DNA of 64,000 nucleotides from Geotalea toluenoxydans JCM 15764 (GTDB lineage Bacteria > Desulfobacterota > Desulfuromonadia > Geobacterales > Geobacteraceae), in assembly GCF_001311985.1 (NCBI RefSeq), contig NZ_BBCJ01000001.1, positions 124,001-188,000 of the forward strand. The letters are read 5' to 3'. Below the pieces are notes generated by a model. The model made no database searches and was not told the DNA's origin. It worked only from the letters and a program-made list of their open reading frames with translations. Below are positions 1-13,710 of the stretch, piece after piece. Every line of letters starts with the position of its first letter. Position 1 is the stretch's first letter. The translations under genes and the position numbers were made by a program.

Positions 1-1915
<1,915 letters not shown>

Positions 1916-1937
1916 TTAGTTTTAAAGGATGTAAGCT

Positions 1938-1979
1938 GGAAAAGAAGGGCAACAACAGCTGCCCTTCTTTTCCTTTTTT
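1938..1979 (+). terminator. Intrinsic terminator after mdh
   Basis: Perfect 13-bp stem (GGAAAAGAAGGGC at 1938-1950 with its complement at 1961-1973), a 10-nt loop and a run of T at 1974-1979. It separates icd-mdh from the kor operon. Confidence 0.9.
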
Positions 1980-2043
1980 AGCGTCCCGAAAAGACCCTAA
2001 AACGTTGTTACATGACTGAAGAGGGTCAGTAAACAACTCTTTC

Positions 2044-2074
2044 TTGCTTTTTGTATACAGTATGTGCTATACAA
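2044..2074 (+). promoter_or_regulatory. Candidate promoter with overlapping operator-like dyad before the kor operon
   Basis: The gap between the mdh terminator and korD holds a perfect inverted repeat TTGTATA (2051-2057) and TATACAA (2068-2074) with 10 nt between. A weak sigma-70 reading (TTGCTT at 2044, TATACA at 2068, 18-nt spacer) would place the dyad over the spacer and -10, as expected for a repressor site. The regulator is unknown; Geobacter has a described repressor of central metabolism, HgtR, but I cannot tell whether this is its site. Confidence 0.4.
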
Positions 2075-2122
2075 GCACAGTTTTGCCTGAAAAGGCATAT
2101 TCCAGCAAAGGAGTGTACGTAG

Positions 2123-2317
2123 ATGGATAAGAAGCTTCCGACAATTGAGATCATCGAGAAGTACTGCAAGGGATGTCACATCTGTGTCGAGTTCTGCCCG
2201 ACCAAAGTTCTCGAAATGAAGGGCTTTGTGGCGTCGGTTAAAAATCTTGAAGCCTGCATCAAATGCATGCAGTGCGAACTGAGGTGTCCGGATTTCGCAA
2301 TTAAGGTCAGCGCTTAA
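2123..2317 (+). CDS. korD: 2-oxoglutarate:ferredoxin oxidoreductase, delta (ferredoxin) subunit
   Basis: 64-aa protein with two CxxCxxCxxxCP-type clusters (CKGCHICVEFCP and CIKCMQCELRCP) that bind two [4Fe-4S] centres. It is the small electron-transfer subunit of the 2-oxoglutarate:ferredoxin oxidoreductase, passing electrons from the TPP-enzyme subunits to ferredoxin. The ATG has an AAAGGAG site about 10 nt upstream. It is the first gene of the korDABC operon, 23 bp before korA. The frame is intact. Confidence 0.92.
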   Translation: MDKKLPTIEIIEKYCKGCHICVEFCPTKVLEMKGFVASVKNLEACIKCMQCELRCPDFAIKVSA

Positions 2318-2340
2318 TAATTAATCAGGAGGTAGAGAAA

Positions 2341-3473
2341 GTGGCAAAGAAAGTTGCTTTTATGCAGGGTAACGAAGCTGGTGCCCAAGGTGCATTGTAT
2401 GCCGGCTGCAAATTTTTCGCCGGTTACCCGATTACTCCGTCAACCGAGGTTGCGGAAGTGATGTCGGCAGAGTTGCCTAAAATAGGTGGCAAATTCATAC
2501 AGATGGAAGATGAAATCGGGGCGATGGCTGCTGTCATCGGTGGTTCACTCGCCGGCTCCAAGGCTCTTACCGCTACTTCCGGCCCTGGACTGTCGCTTAA
2601 GCAGGAGCTGATCGGCTATGCCTGCATTGCTGAGACACCTGTTGTCATTTTTAACGTTATGCGTGGCGGCCCTTCAACGGGTATGCCGACAGGCCCAAGC
2701 CAGTCAGACGTCATGTCTGCCAAGTGGGGAACCCACGGCGACCATCCGGCCATCTGCCTTGTTCCTGCGTCGGTTCAGGAAATATTCGAAGAAACTGTCC
2801 GTGCCTTTAACCTTGCAGAAAAATACCGTACTCCCGTTATGGTCATGCCTGATGAAATCGTTGCCCATATGAGGGAGAGAATTGTTTTCCCCGAGCCGGG
2901 CGAACTCAAAGTTATCGACCGCACCGCTCCTTCCGTTTCCCCTGATCAATATAAACCATACGATACCAAATTCGGCGATGTTCCTCCCTTGGCTGCATTC
3001 GGCTCCGGCTATCGCTTCCATGTGACCGGCCTCAATAAAGCAGAAGACGGCTTCCCCACCACCAAGGCTGCTCTTGTTCAGGCCGAAGAAGAGCGTCAGG
3101 TACGTAAAGTGGATGCAAACATCGATGATATCGTCACCTTCGAAGAATACATGCTTGACGATGCCGAAGTTGCCATTGTCGCTTTCGGCTCCACTTCCCG
3201 TTCCGCACGTTTTGCAGTTAACGAAGCTCGCAAGGCTGGCATCAAGGTGGGCTTGTTCAGAATCAAGACCTTCTGGCCATTCCCTGACAAGCAGATTAAG
3301 GCACTTGCTTCAAAGGTAAAAGCAATCATAACACCGAGATGAACCTTGGCATGTGCACAATTGAGGTACAGCGTTGTGCCGAAGGCAAGGCACCGGTTCA
3401 CGGCATTTTCCGCGTAGATGGAGAGCCGATCAACCCTGGTCAGATCCTCGATAAGATCAAGGAGGTTAAGTAA
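2341..3473 (+). CDS. korA: 2-oxoglutarate:ferredoxin oxidoreductase, alpha subunit (frameshifted)
   Basis: Alpha subunit of the enzyme converting 2-oxoglutarate plus CoA to succinyl-CoA, CO2 and reduced ferredoxin. A GTG start is chosen because AGGAGG lies about 8 nt upstream. Typical family segments are FAGYPITPSTEV, the FIQMEDEIGAMAAVIGGS region and TATSGPGLSL near the N-terminus, and MRGGPSTGMPT. One C is missing near 3337; with it restored, the frame continues through EMNLGMCTIEVQR to a stop at 3473, giving about 377 aa. korB starts 2 bp later, so the two are translationally close. Confidence 0.92.
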
Positions 3474-3475
3474 AA

Positions 3476-4292
3476 ATGGCTTTTGATTATGATAAATATA
3501 TCCGTCCCGGCAAACTGCCGCATATCTGGTGTCCAGGCTGCGGCCACGGCATAATTATGAAAGCTGATCCGGGCCATAGATACCCTTGGCCTTGAAAAGA
3601 ACAACACTGCAATCGTTTCAGGTATCGGTTGCGCTTCCCGGCTTCCCGGTTATTTGGATTTCTGTACGTTGCACACTGCCCATGGGCGTGCTGCAGCTTT
3701 CGCTACCGGCGTAAAAATGGCCAAGCCGGAGATGAACGTCATAGTAGTCGGCGGTGACGGCGACGGTACTGCAATCGGCGGCAACCACTTCATCCATGCC
3801 TGCCGTAGAAACATCGACATGACCTACATCATCATGAACAACAACATCTACGGCATGACCGGTGGTCAATTCTCTCCCTGTACGCCGACCGGCGCCAAGG
3901 CTTCCACAACTCCTTATGGAAACCCTGACCCTGCATTCGACATAGCCAAGCTTGCTATCGGCGCAGGTGCTACTTTTGTTGCCCGTGGCACTGCCTATCA
4001 TGCGACCCAGATCGACAAGCTCATTGCTGAAGCAGTTCAGCATAAAGGCTTCTCCGTCGTCGAAATCCTTGACGACTGTCCTACTACCTACGGCCGTCGT
4101 AACAAATTCAAGTCCGTTATCGAAATGATGAACAGATTGAAGGATATTGCTGTTCCCGTTAAAGCTGCCGAAAAAATGACCCCTGAGCAGCTCCAGGGCA
4201 AGATTCTCACCGGCGTGCTTTACAAGGAAGAAAAGCCGGAATACACCACCGAGTATGCAAAGGTTATCGACCGCGCCAAAGGCGGCAAGTAA
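3476..4292 (+). CDS. korB: 2-oxoglutarate:ferredoxin oxidoreductase, beta subunit (frameshifted)
   Basis: Thiamine-pyrophosphate-binding beta subunit. The N-terminus (MAFDYDKYIRPGKLPHIWCPGCGHG) carries the CPGCGHG motif, and the TPP/metal motif is VVGGDGDGTAIGGNHFIHACRRN. The frame breaks near 3566, where two bases appear to be missing in a KALxRAID-type segment; downstream it continues with GLEKNNTAIVSGIGCASRLPGY. The restored length is about 272 aa, normal for the family. It lies between korA and korC with short gaps and a shared direction. Confidence 0.92.
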
Positions 4293-4316
4293 TTAAATCC
4301 TAAAGGAGAAAGTCAG

Positions 4317-4861
4317 ATGTCACAAAGATATGAAATCAGATTCTCCGGGGCAGGCGGACAGGGTTTGATCCTTGCCGGAGTTATCATGCTGAAGCCGCCT
4401 CGATATATGATGGAAAGCAGGCCGTTCAGTCCCAGAGCTATGGCCCCGAGGCTCGCGGTGGTGCATCCAAATCCGAGGTTATCGTTTCGGACTCCCTTAT
4501 CGACTATCCCAAGGCCACTGTTGTTGATGCGCTTCTGGCACTGACACAGGAAGCCTGCGACAAGTATTCCCATGACCTTAAAGAAGGGGGCATACTGCTT
4601 ATTGACTCCGACCTGGTGACAAGGCAGCCCAAGGGCAACTTCAAGGTTGTTTCATTTCCCATTATCAATACCGCTAAGAATGATGTCGGACGCGAAATCG
4701 TTGCCAACATCGTAGCGCTTGGCGCGATGGTGGCACTGACCGGTGTCGTCACCAAGGAAAGTGCAGAGAAGGCAGTTCTTGCCCGTGTTCCCGAGGCATT
4801 TGTGGACCTGAACAAGAAAGCTTTCCAGATGGGCTATGACAAGGCTATTGCCGCAAAATAA
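4317..4861 (+). CDS. korC: 2-oxoglutarate:ferredoxin oxidoreductase, gamma subunit (frameshifted)
   Basis: Gamma subunit of the ferredoxin-dependent 2-oxoglutarate oxidoreductase. The start (MSQRYEIRFSGAGGQGLILAG) has the GxGGQG motif of the family and AAAGGAG upstream. A G is missing near 4390 (ATGGCTGAAG read as ATGCTGAAG), after which the frame continues AEAASIYDGKQAVQSQSYGPEARGG. Restored length is about 181 aa. Last gene of korDABC and followed directly by a terminator. Confidence 0.92.
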
Positions 4862-4880
4862 TCCAGTTTGTATCAGCTGA

Positions 4881-4918
4881 AAAAAGCCCGATATTGTCAT
4901 CGGGCTTTTTTTTTCTCT
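4881..4918 (+). terminator. Intrinsic terminator after korC
   Basis: 12-bp stem AAAAAGCCCGAT (4881-4892) with its complement at 4899-4910, 6-nt loop, followed by more T. The A run on the other side means it could act in both directions. Confidence 0.88.
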
Positions 4919-5068
4919 TGTAAGAACCCCTCTCACCCATCAGGCCACCCTGTCCATTTTCCGCAATGTGCTTCTCGGGGTATTTTTCAAGATCGAGCAT
5001 CTCTTTGACAAGATTTATGAGAGCTTCAACGTTAATCCTGCCAATTGATACTTTTATTTCCACCCATT

Positions 5069-5096
5069 TTGACATATAGTATCAGCATTTTATTTC
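5069..5096 (+). promoter_or_regulatory. Candidate sigma-70 promoter
   Basis: Perfect -35 TTGACA at 5069-5074 and a weak -10 TATTTC at 5091-5096 (16-nt spacer), 32 bp upstream of the gene at 5128. Confidence 0.4.
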
Positions 5097-5127
5097 CCGG
5101 ATATTCCTGCCGAAGAAGGAGCCTCGG

Positions 5128-6080
5128 ATGTTTCTCTTGCCAAAGGGAAATCCATTGTATGAAAACGTTGCTGCAGCCAAAGTCAAGCTGCCGGAAATAC
5201 TGGACAAGCTGAAAAACGGCGGTTTCACTGGATATCTCAACTTTGTTTTTCCATCTTCAAACGTGATTCTTTTCTTTGAGGGGGGAAAACTTATCAGCAC
5301 CATGTGTGAGCAGGGCAATACCAGGTTGTCGGGCTTTGAGGCTTTAGCCGCATTGTGCAGTCATATTTTCGCTGGAGGCGGCAGCCTTTCCGTCTACAGG
5401 CTCTCACGTGATCTGGTTATGGGACTGCACGCACTGTTGCATGGCGAAGTTCTATACAAAGGGCAGGAACTGAAACTGATCGATGTGAAGGGACTCCTTG
5501 AAAAGATGAGGCGCAACAGCTCAACGGCTGCCTGAGAATTTACACCGAGGACAGGTCGGCACTCATTTTTTACAAGGAGGGGTCCCCCCTGGGCTTTTTC
5601 CATGATGGATCCAATGATATAGAGACCTCTGCCACCGAATCACAGAAGATTGCCGGGCTACCGGGTGCAAAGGTAGACATTCTTTCCACAAAAAGCGCTG
5701 ACGAGTTGATGCTCCTTGACCTACTCGAAATGGTCAATATCGATAAAATATGGGAATCGACCAAAATCCGCCATGAGGCCCAGCTGCAGCAACAAAACAA
5801 GGACGCCCGGGAGCGGGACAACAGGCAACAGGATGCGAAACTGCTGGAACTGGAGGAAGATCTGAAAGAAGTCGCCGCAGCCTACCTGGGCAAAATGGGG
5901 CGGACTCTGATCGATAAGGAGCTTGCGGACTGCGGCGGCAGAAAGGGCCTGCTTGATGCGGATCAGGTGGCAAAATTCCTGGCAGGGGTGGAGAAATCAT
6001 CGAAGCTGCTTACCAGTCTTACCAAGTTGAAGGAGATGACCGATCTTTTGCGGAAGGAAATCAGCCGCCTTTCCATTTAA
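5128..6080 (+). CDS. Hypothetical protein with DUF4388/PATAN-like N-terminus (frameshifted)
   Basis: About 317 aa after correcting a one-base loss near 5517 (AACAGCTC). The N-terminal part (FTGYLNFVFPSSNVILFFEGGKL) has the strand pattern and FxxGKL feature of DUF4388/PATAN-like domains that Geobacter often couples to gene regulation or motility; this is a weak resemblance seen by eye. The C-terminal half (from about residue 200) is highly charged and helical (HEAQLQQQNKDARERDNRQQ), probably a coiled coil. No signal peptide or membrane segment. It precedes a membrane protein gene by 26 bp and may form an operon with it. Function unknown. Confidence 0.6.
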
Positions 6081-6106
6081 TGTGACGTTTTGCAGGAGGA
6101 GCAGCA

Positions 6107-6838
6107 ATGGATTTATTTTCTAATGTCAGTACCATTTCACTGATCCAGACCGTTTTCTGGTTTCTGGCAGGCATCATCAGTTTTTACTTCAGTATCGGCA
6201 ACGCCCGCATCTGGACCAGCATTTCCCTTGGGTTTTTCCTGATCTTCATCAGCCAGGCGTACATGCTTGCCCCTTGGAGTGATTATCCGCGGCTGGCTGC
6301 CATTCATTATATAATCGGCACCGTCTCCATAATGGTCATGACCCATGGCTTTCAGGAATACTATGTTTTCAGCCGGACGCTGGAGGTTGGAGGGAGCAAG
6401 GCCATGGTATACTTGACCTGCCTGGCCGTCATCCTGCTTTCGGCCGCATTCGTCTTTATAAACCCGGAACCCACCTACAACATTCTGCGTAACATCCGCA
6501 TGATCGAAAATGCCAACTGGGTCTTTCTCTCTCTCATAAATATCGACATGATCAGAAAGATATATCTGCAGGTTCGGGACTCCGTCATAGCCAACGGCTT
6601 TATTGCCTTCGGCATCGTCTTTGTCTGCATTTTCCTCTGGAAAGGATCGGAGCTTTACCTGCAGGTATTCTGCTGGGATAACGACTGGCACCTGTTCATG
6701 CAAAGCATCGGTGCCTATCACAACATAGACTATCCGGGTCGAGTCAACTTCTCTTTAATGGTGAATCAGGCTGCTGGCCTTCTATCGGGTCTTTCCGTGG
6801 GAGGGACCTTCATCTATCTGCTAAGGCTGTTGCGCTGA
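6107..6838 (+). CDS. Conserved hypothetical integral membrane protein
   Basis: 243 aa, intact, with about six to seven hydrophobic segments (for example [18 protein letters not shown] near residue 10, [13 protein letters not shown] near 36, [19 protein letters not shown] near 100, and a last one at about 220-240). No catalytic motif is recognised. The ATG follows AGGAGGAG. It lies 26 bp after the preceding hypothetical gene and is closed by a terminator, so the two may be one small operon. Probably an inner-membrane protein of unknown role. Confidence 0.65.
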   Translation: MDLFSNVSTISLIQTVFWFLAGIISFYFSIGNARIWTSISLGFFLIFISQAYMLAPWSDYPRLAAIHYIIGTVSIMVMTHGFQEYYVFSRTLEVGGSKAMVYLTCLAVILLSAAFVFINPEPTYNILRNIRMIENANWVFLSLINIDMIRKIYLQVRDSVIANGFIAFGIVFVCIFLWKGSELYLQVFCWDNDWHLFMQSIGAYHNIDYPGRVNFSLMVNQAAGLLSGLSVGGTFIYLLRLLR

Positions 6839-6865
6839 TAACGTTTCTGCAATTGGCTTTCCTCG

Positions 6866-6896
6866 GAAAAGCGTCATTATCGGCGCTTTTCTTTTT
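6866..6896 (+). terminator. Intrinsic terminator
   Basis: GAAAAGCG (6866-6873) pairs with CGCTTTTC (6884-6891), 10-nt loop, followed by TTTTT. Confidence 0.75.
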
Positions 6897-6967
6897 CATA
6901 TGCAGACCGCCTGTCCTTGACCTCTCACTTCATATCAGTTATCTTATCAACCTCAACGGAGCTATTT

Positions 6968-7433
6968 ATGAGCCGTCCCAGCTGGATGAATATTTTATGG
7001 GGATTACCCACCTGGTTGCCAAAAGATCGACTTGTCTGCGCCGTCAGGTTGGGGCCATCATCGTCAAAGACAAGAACATTCTGGCAACCGGCTATAATGG
7101 AGCTCCGTCAGGTGTTTCCCACTGCTTGGATGTGGGGTGTCTGCGGGAGAAGCTTGGCATTCCGTCCGGAGAACGCCACGAGCTTTGCCGTGGTCTGCAT
7201 GCTGAGCAGAATGCCATAATACAGGCGGCAAAGCACGGCACCGGTATCGAAGGGTCAACTTTGTACTGCACGACCATGCCGTGTATCATATGCTCCAAGA
7301 TGATTATCAATGCCGGGATCAAGCGGATTGTCTTCGAGATGGGATACCCTGACCAGCTGGCCGAAGAAATGATCCGGGAGTCGGGGATTATCGTGGACAG
7401 CTTTCAGAAAAGGGATTCTGCACAGGAGGAACG

Positions 7434-7437
<4 letters not shown>
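6968..7437 (+). CDS. dCMP deaminase family zinc enzyme (frameshifted near start)
   Basis: Cytidine/deoxycytidylate deaminase-fold enzyme, likely deaminating dCMP to dUMP. The zinc motifs are HAEQNAI (HAE) and [10 protein letters not shown] (PCxxC), with [11 protein letters not shown] and YNGAPSG before them. An upstream in-frame extension exists, but the true start is the ATG at 6968 (MSRPSW), with CGGAG 8 nt upstream; a G lost near 6984 (TGGGATGAA read as TGGATGAA) joins it to the [11 protein letters not shown] frame. Restored length about 156 aa. It overlaps nrdR by an ATGA junction and so heads this operon. Together with dut at 31.6 kb it supplies dUMP. Confidence 0.9.
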
Positions 7438-8970
<1,533 letters not shown>

Positions 8971-8986
<16 letters not shown>

Positions 8987-9618
8987 TTGAAGAGATCGGT
9001 ACGGTTGCAGGGATGGAGATGAAAAGTAGTGCGGGTATCTTGACCGTTTCCGCCGCATTTCCGTCTGACCGGATCGCCATAGGCGATTCTATCGCTGTAA
9101 ATGGAGCTTGTCTTACGGTCGTCGGCAAAGGAGCCGGCACCTTTTCCTTTGATGTTTCGCCGGAAACAGTTAACAGAACCTCTCTAAAGGAACTGAAAAA
9201 AGGGACGCCGGTAAACCTGGAACGTGCTCTTGCCGTTTCGGGACGGCTTGACGGCCACCTGGTTTCAGGCCACGTGGATTGTCTGGCCGTGGTCCGTGAT
9301 CGACGCACTGTTTCGGGCAACACAGTCTTTTTCTTCCGCATGCCGGCAGAATATCTCAGATATGTGGCGGCAAAAGGCTCCATTGCCATCGATGGCGTAA
9401 GTCTGACCGTAAATACCGTCGATGATGACGGTTTTTCAGTGAATATCATTCCCCATACCCTTGCAAAGACCACTCTTGCTGGGAAAAAGGCCGGCGATGT
9501 CGTCAATATAGAAACGGACATACTGGCTAAATATGTGGAACGGCTGTTGGGGCATCGCGACAGGGGGGAGAGCACTGGCATCACATTGGAACTGCTTGCA
9601 AAAAGCGGCTTTATGTGA
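8971..9618 (+). CDS. ribE: Riboflavin synthase, alpha chain
   Basis: 215 aa, intact. Converts two 6,7-dimethyl-8-ribityllumazine molecules to riboflavin. It shows the internal duplication of the family: MFTGLIEEIG start, SIAVNGACLTV and SGHVDCLA in the first half, and the matching SIAIDGVSLTV in the second. Starts inside the end of ribD. Also named ribC in other species. Confidence 0.95.
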
Positions 9619-9644
9619 CATAAGGTTATGCTGTCCGATATAAT
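9615..9644 (+). promoter_or_regulatory. Candidate internal promoter before ribBA
   Basis: GTGACA (9615-9620) and a perfect TATAAT (9639-9644) with an 18-nt spacer lie across the end of ribE, 37 bp upstream of the ribBA start. It could give ribBA-ribH-nusB expression independent of the upstream genes. No FMN riboswitch was seen in the 62-bp gap. Confidence 0.5.
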
Positions 9645-9680
9645 ATCGTTTTATTACTTTGAAAGAAGGAAGGTTTGGTT

Positions 9681-10880
9681 ATGACCGTAGCAAAGATAGA
9701 GGATGCCATCGAGGATATCAGGCAGGGAAAGATGGTTATTCTGGTTGACGATGAAGACCGGGAAAATGAAGGTGACTTGACCATGGCGGCTGAAAAGGTC
9801 ACGCCTGAAGCTATCAACTTCATGGCCAAATACGGCCGTGGCTTGATTTGCCTGACCTGACCGGGGACAAATGCGATCAGCTAAATCTACCGCCCATGGT
9901 TTCCACCAATACCTCCTCATTCGGCACAGCTTCACTGTCTCCATAGAGGCGAAGAAGGGGGTCACTACCGGGATTTCCGCCGCTGATCGTGCCCATACCA
10001 TACTAACGGCGGTTGCTGATGATGCATCGGCCGATGACCTGGCCAGACCGGGCCATGTTTTCCCCTTGAGGGCAAAGGCTGGCGGCGTTCTTGTCAGGGC
10101 AGGGCAGACTGAGGCTCTGTTGACTTGGCCAGGCTGGCCGGGCTTAAACATGCAGGGGTCATCTGCGAGATAATGAATGATGACGGAACCATGTCCCGCA
10201 TGCCCGAACTGAAAAAATTCGCCAAGGAGCACGGCATCAAAGTTTGCACCATTGCCGACCTGGTTGCATACCGGCTGAAACACGAATCGCTGGTGCGCAG
10301 GGCTGCCGAGGTAAGGCTTCCCAGCCAACTTGGTGAATTCAGCGCCATTGCCTTCGAAAATGACATCGACAAACTGGAACATCTTGCCTTGGTCAAAGGG
10401 GAGATTCGCGGTGACGAGCCGGTGTTGGTCCGTGTCCACTCCGAATGCCTTACCGGAGATGTCTTCGCCAGCATCCGTTGCGATTGTGCCGAACAGCTGC
10501 ATCGTGCCATGGAAATGGTCGAAGCTGAAGGGAAAGGGGTTGTCCTTTACATGCGCCAGGAAGGGCGTGGCATCGGCCTGATCAACAAGCTCAAAGCCTA
10601 TGCACTCCAGGATCAGGGAAAGGACACCGTTGAAGCCAATCTTGCTCTTGGCTTCAAGGCCGACCTGCGCGATTACGGCATTGGCGCCCAGATTCTCGTC
10701 AACCTCGGGATTAAAAATATCAGGCTGATGACCAACAATCCCAAGAAAATAGTCGGCCTAGAAGGATACGGTATCAACATTGTTGAGCGGGTACCCATAG
10801 AGATTGCCCCTTCCATGAGCAACAAGAAGTATCTGAAGACCAAAAGGGAAAAAATGGGGCACCTGCTGGAAAACATCTGA
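9681..10880 (+). CDS. ribBA: Bifunctional DHBP synthase / GTP cyclohydrolase II (three frameshifts)
   Basis: N-terminal RibB domain (residues ~1-200, with [12 protein letters not shown] and later [13 protein letters not shown]) makes 3,4-dihydroxy-2-butanone 4-phosphate. The C-terminal RibA domain (~205-400) opens GTP, with zinc site [10 protein letters not shown] and the RQEGRGIGL motif. The ATG at 9681 is preferred (AAGGAAGG 7 nt upstream) over a TTG two codons earlier. Single-base losses near 9856 (C), 9930 (T) and 10114 (G) break the RibB half. Restored length about 400 aa, normal for the fusion. Followed by ribH 19 bp downstream. Confidence 0.94.
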
Positions 10881-10899
10881 GATTAAAATGGAGGGAGTC

Positions 10900-11367
10900 A
10901 TGCCTAAATTTATAGAAGGAAAATTGGATGCTAAGGGCCTTCGCTTCGGCATCATTGTCGGACGTTTCAACAGCTTCATCGGTGAGCGGCTTCTGGAAGG
11001 TGCGCTGGACGCCCTGATCCGCCATGGGGCTGACGACAAAAACATAGAGGTTGCCCGGGTCCCCGGTGCCTTTGAAATTCCCCTGGCCACCAAGAAAATG
11101 GCTGCAACTGGTAAATACGATGCCATCATTTGCCTCGGCGCCGTCATCCGTGGAGCAACGCCACACTTTGATTATGTGGCTGCCGAGGTTTCCAAGGGTG
11201 TTGCCCATGTCTCACTGGACAGCGGCGTTCCGGTCGCCTTCGGCGTTCTTACCACCGACACAATTGAGCAGGCCGTGGAAAGGGCAGGTACCAAGGCCGG
11301 CAACAAGGGCTTCGATTCGGCCATGACGGCAATTGAAACGGCCAATCTGTTCAAGGGGATAAAGTAG
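10900..11367 (+). CDS. ribH: 6,7-dimethyl-8-ribityllumazine synthase
   Basis: 155 aa, intact. Condenses the RibB product with the RibD-pathway pyrimidine to form lumazine. Family motifs are [32 protein letters not shown] and FGVLTTDT. The ATG at 10900 is chosen because GGAGGGA lies just upstream; an in-frame ATG at 10888 would place that site inside the gene. The TAG stop shares a base with the nusB GTG start. Confidence 0.95.
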   Translation: MPKFIEGKLDAKGLRFGIIVGRFNSFIGERLLEGALDALIRHGADDKNIEVARVPGAFEIPLATKKMAATGKYDAIICLGAVIRGATPHFDYVAAEVSKGVAHVSLDSGVPVAFGVLTTDTIEQAVERAGTKAGNKGFDSAMTAIETANLFKGIK

Positions 11368-11803
11368 TGAGCAGCAGAAGAGAAGGGCGAGAACTTGCCC
11401 TGCAGGCACTGTATTCATCCGATGCGGAATCCCTCGGCGGAACTTTTGCTTTGAAGAAGATCATGGATAATTTTGCCGATGGCTCGGAGCCCTCACTGGA
11501 TGTCCATGGGCGATCCTTTACCTTTGCCACAGAACTGGTCAATGGGGTACTCTCCAACAGCGAGGCGATCGACCGCAAAATCGAAGAGAAATCCAAGAAC
11601 TGGTCCATAGCCAGAATGGCGAAAGTGGACTTGAATATCCTGCGGCTTGCCGTATTCGAGCTTTTTTACCGGCCGGATATACCGAAGAACGTTACCATCA
11701 ACGAAGCGATTGAAGTGGCGAAAAAATCGGCGCCGAAGACTCACCAGCCTTTATCAACGGCATACTTGATGAAATAGCGTCATCGTTGCCCGACAAGGAA
11801 TGA
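11367..11803 (+). CDS. nusB: Transcription antitermination factor NusB (frameshifted near 3' end)
   Basis: All-helical RNA-binding protein that works with S10 and NusA in rRNA antitermination. GTG start overlapping the ribH stop. [13 protein letters not shown] is the typical N-terminus, and [18 protein letters not shown] and [10 protein letters not shown] mark the C-terminal half. A T is missing near 11731 (AAATTCGGC read as AAATCGGC); restored, the protein ends in [11 protein letters not shown] at about 145 aa. Pairing of ribH with nusB is common in bacteria. Confidence 0.93.
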
Positions 11804-11842
11804 CGCCCAGTGGCAAGACATGTTATCTGTTAGCGAGGGAAT

Positions 11843-13152
11843 ATGAACGAGATCAAGATTGGTCTGATCGGCTTCGGCACCATTGGTGCCGGTGTCGTCA
11901 AATTGCTGGATAAAAATGGCAGCCTTCTGGAGGAAAAACTCGGAACAAGACTCTTCCTGAAAAAGATCGCCGATCTGGACATCACTACCGATCGTGGCGT
12001 GGAGGTGGAGCCTGGAGTTCTCACTACCAATGTGGACGAGGTCCTGTGTGATCCAGAAATATCCATAGTCATAGAATTGATCGGCGGTTACGAACCTGCC
12101 CGCAGTTTTGTCCTCAAGGCCATTGCCAACGGCAAGCATATCGTCACCGCTAACAAGGCTCTTCTTGCAGTACACGGCGAGGAGATATACGCCGCTGCCG
12201 AAGAGAAAGGGGTAGAGGTCCTTTTCGAGGCTGCAGTAGGAGGCGGAATACCAGTCCTTTCTTCCATCAGGGGAAACCTGGCCGGCAACAATTTCAGCAC
12301 CGTGCTCGGTATTCTCAACGGCACTTGCAATTACATCCTCACTAGAATGACACAGGAAGGGGCCGACTTCGCCGAAGTACTGAAAAACGCCCAGCAGCTG
12401 GGCTATGCGGAGGCTGATCCTACCTTTGATGTGGAAGGGATCGATACCGCCCCATAAGCTGTGCCTTCTCCTTTCCCTTTGTTTCGGCACCAGTTGATCT
12501 GAAAGAGGTCTCCACTGAGGGAATAAGCTCCATTGCAGCGGTCGATATCAATTTTGCCAGGGACTTCGGCTATAAGATCAAGCTGCTGGCCATCGGCAAG
12601 CGTGATGGTGAGCGCATCGAGGCCAGGGTCCATCCGACAATGATTCCGGTAAATTATCCCTTGGCGGATGTGAACGGCGTCTTCAATGGCATCAGGTTGT
12701 CAGGTGACTTCGTGGGCCCGGTTATGTTCTACGGGCGCGGTGCCGGGATGGAACCCACTGCCAGCGCAGTAATCGGCGATGTGGTGGATATCGCCCGAAA
12801 CCTTGTGGCAGGAATCTCCAGACGCTCCGCTCCTCTGGGTTTTGGTGACGACAAGGTGAAGAACCTTACCATAAAGCCCATGGGAGAGATCACCAGCAAG
12901 TATTACATCCGCTTCAATGCATTTGACAGACCGGGGGTCCTGGCCAAGATTTCGGGGGCGCTGGGTGACAATAACATCAGCATCGAATCCATGATGCAGA
13001 CGGCGCGGAGCACCAATTGCACCGTACCTATCGTCATCATGACCCATGAAGCCCGGGAAATGGATATACGCAAGGCGCTTTCAGTGATCGACAACTTTGA
13101 CGTTATCAAAGAAAAGAGCAACGTCATCAGAATAGAGGATAACCTGGAATAG
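11843..13152 (+). CDS. hom: Homoserine dehydrogenase (frameshifted)
   Basis: Reduces aspartate semialdehyde to homoserine in the threonine/methionine branch. N-terminal Rossmann motif [10 protein letters not shown], then [20 protein letters not shown] and [20 protein letters not shown]; the C-terminal ACT domain (about residues 355-436, [21 protein letters not shown]) suggests feedback control by threonine. Two errors lie close together: one extra C near 12452 (in the IDTAHKL motif) and two lost C near 12488. Restored length 436 aa, typical. thrC is encoded nearby on the other strand; thrB was not seen. Confidence 0.93.
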
Positions 13153-13178
13153 GTCATCTTCCATTTGGATTGCACCTA

Positions 13179-13217
13179 ACCGCTTGTTCGGCCACCTGCC
13201 GACGGGCGGTTTTTTTT
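13179..13217 (+). terminator. Intrinsic terminator after hom
   Basis: Imperfect stem ACCGCTTGTTCGGC / GCCGACGGGCGGT followed by eight T (13210-13217). Confidence 0.8.
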
Positions 13218-13323
13218 GTGCTTGAAGAAGGCAAAGAATGCCAGCCTTGAGGATGGAAAGATGGCTGTTAAGATAATAATAACAACATGTGACCAAAAGG
13301 CGATACCTCAAAGGAGGTTGACA

Positions 13324-13710
13324 ATGCTACTTAACGCGGGTTTTTTCAATCGTTTTCGTGCAAACAAACGGAAAAGGGCAGATATAGAGCCGAACAGCGA
13401 CAAGCCACTCAATTTCAACCGGGATCAACTGCCTAATATCAAAGGAAAACTAAGACATTTAAACATGGAGCGAGGCCTGGACATGGCGATGACTTCCACA
13501 GCGCTCATGTTGCTGGGGAGTGGTCTGGGCTTCCTGATGGCGCGCAGATACAGGCTGGCATCTTTTTTGGGTGTCGCTTTTATTGTCCAGCAAGTTTTGG
13601 AAAACCGGCGGATCGATCGTCATGACCCCAACGAGATCGAGTTCGAACGCCGAGCCTTGAAATTAGAGAGGGGAGATTTCGGCAAGCTGGAGGTGATTCC
13701 GTTCAAATAG
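13324..13710 (+). CDS. Small hypothetical membrane-associated protein
   Basis: 128 aa. The ATG at 13324 has a perfect AGGAGG 6 nt upstream; an upstream extension exists but has no comparable site. One hydrophobic stretch (TSTALMLLGSGLGFLMARRY, about residues 55-75) and a second weaker one, in a strongly basic protein. No recognised domain. Its 3' end overlaps by 8 bp the 3' end of the convergent HAD phosphatase gene. Confidence 0.6.
   Translation: MLLNAGFFNRFRANKRKRADIEPNSDKPLNFNRDQLPNIKGKLRHLNMERGLDMAMTSTALMLLGSGLGFLMARRYRLASFLGVAFIVQQVLENRRIDRHDPNEIEFERRALKLERGDFGKLEVIPFK

Noticed and set aside
4845..5075. 76-aa open frame on the minus strand
   Set aside because: It runs through the korC terminator, has no ribosome site and its start overlaps a TTGACA box of the next gene; more likely chance.
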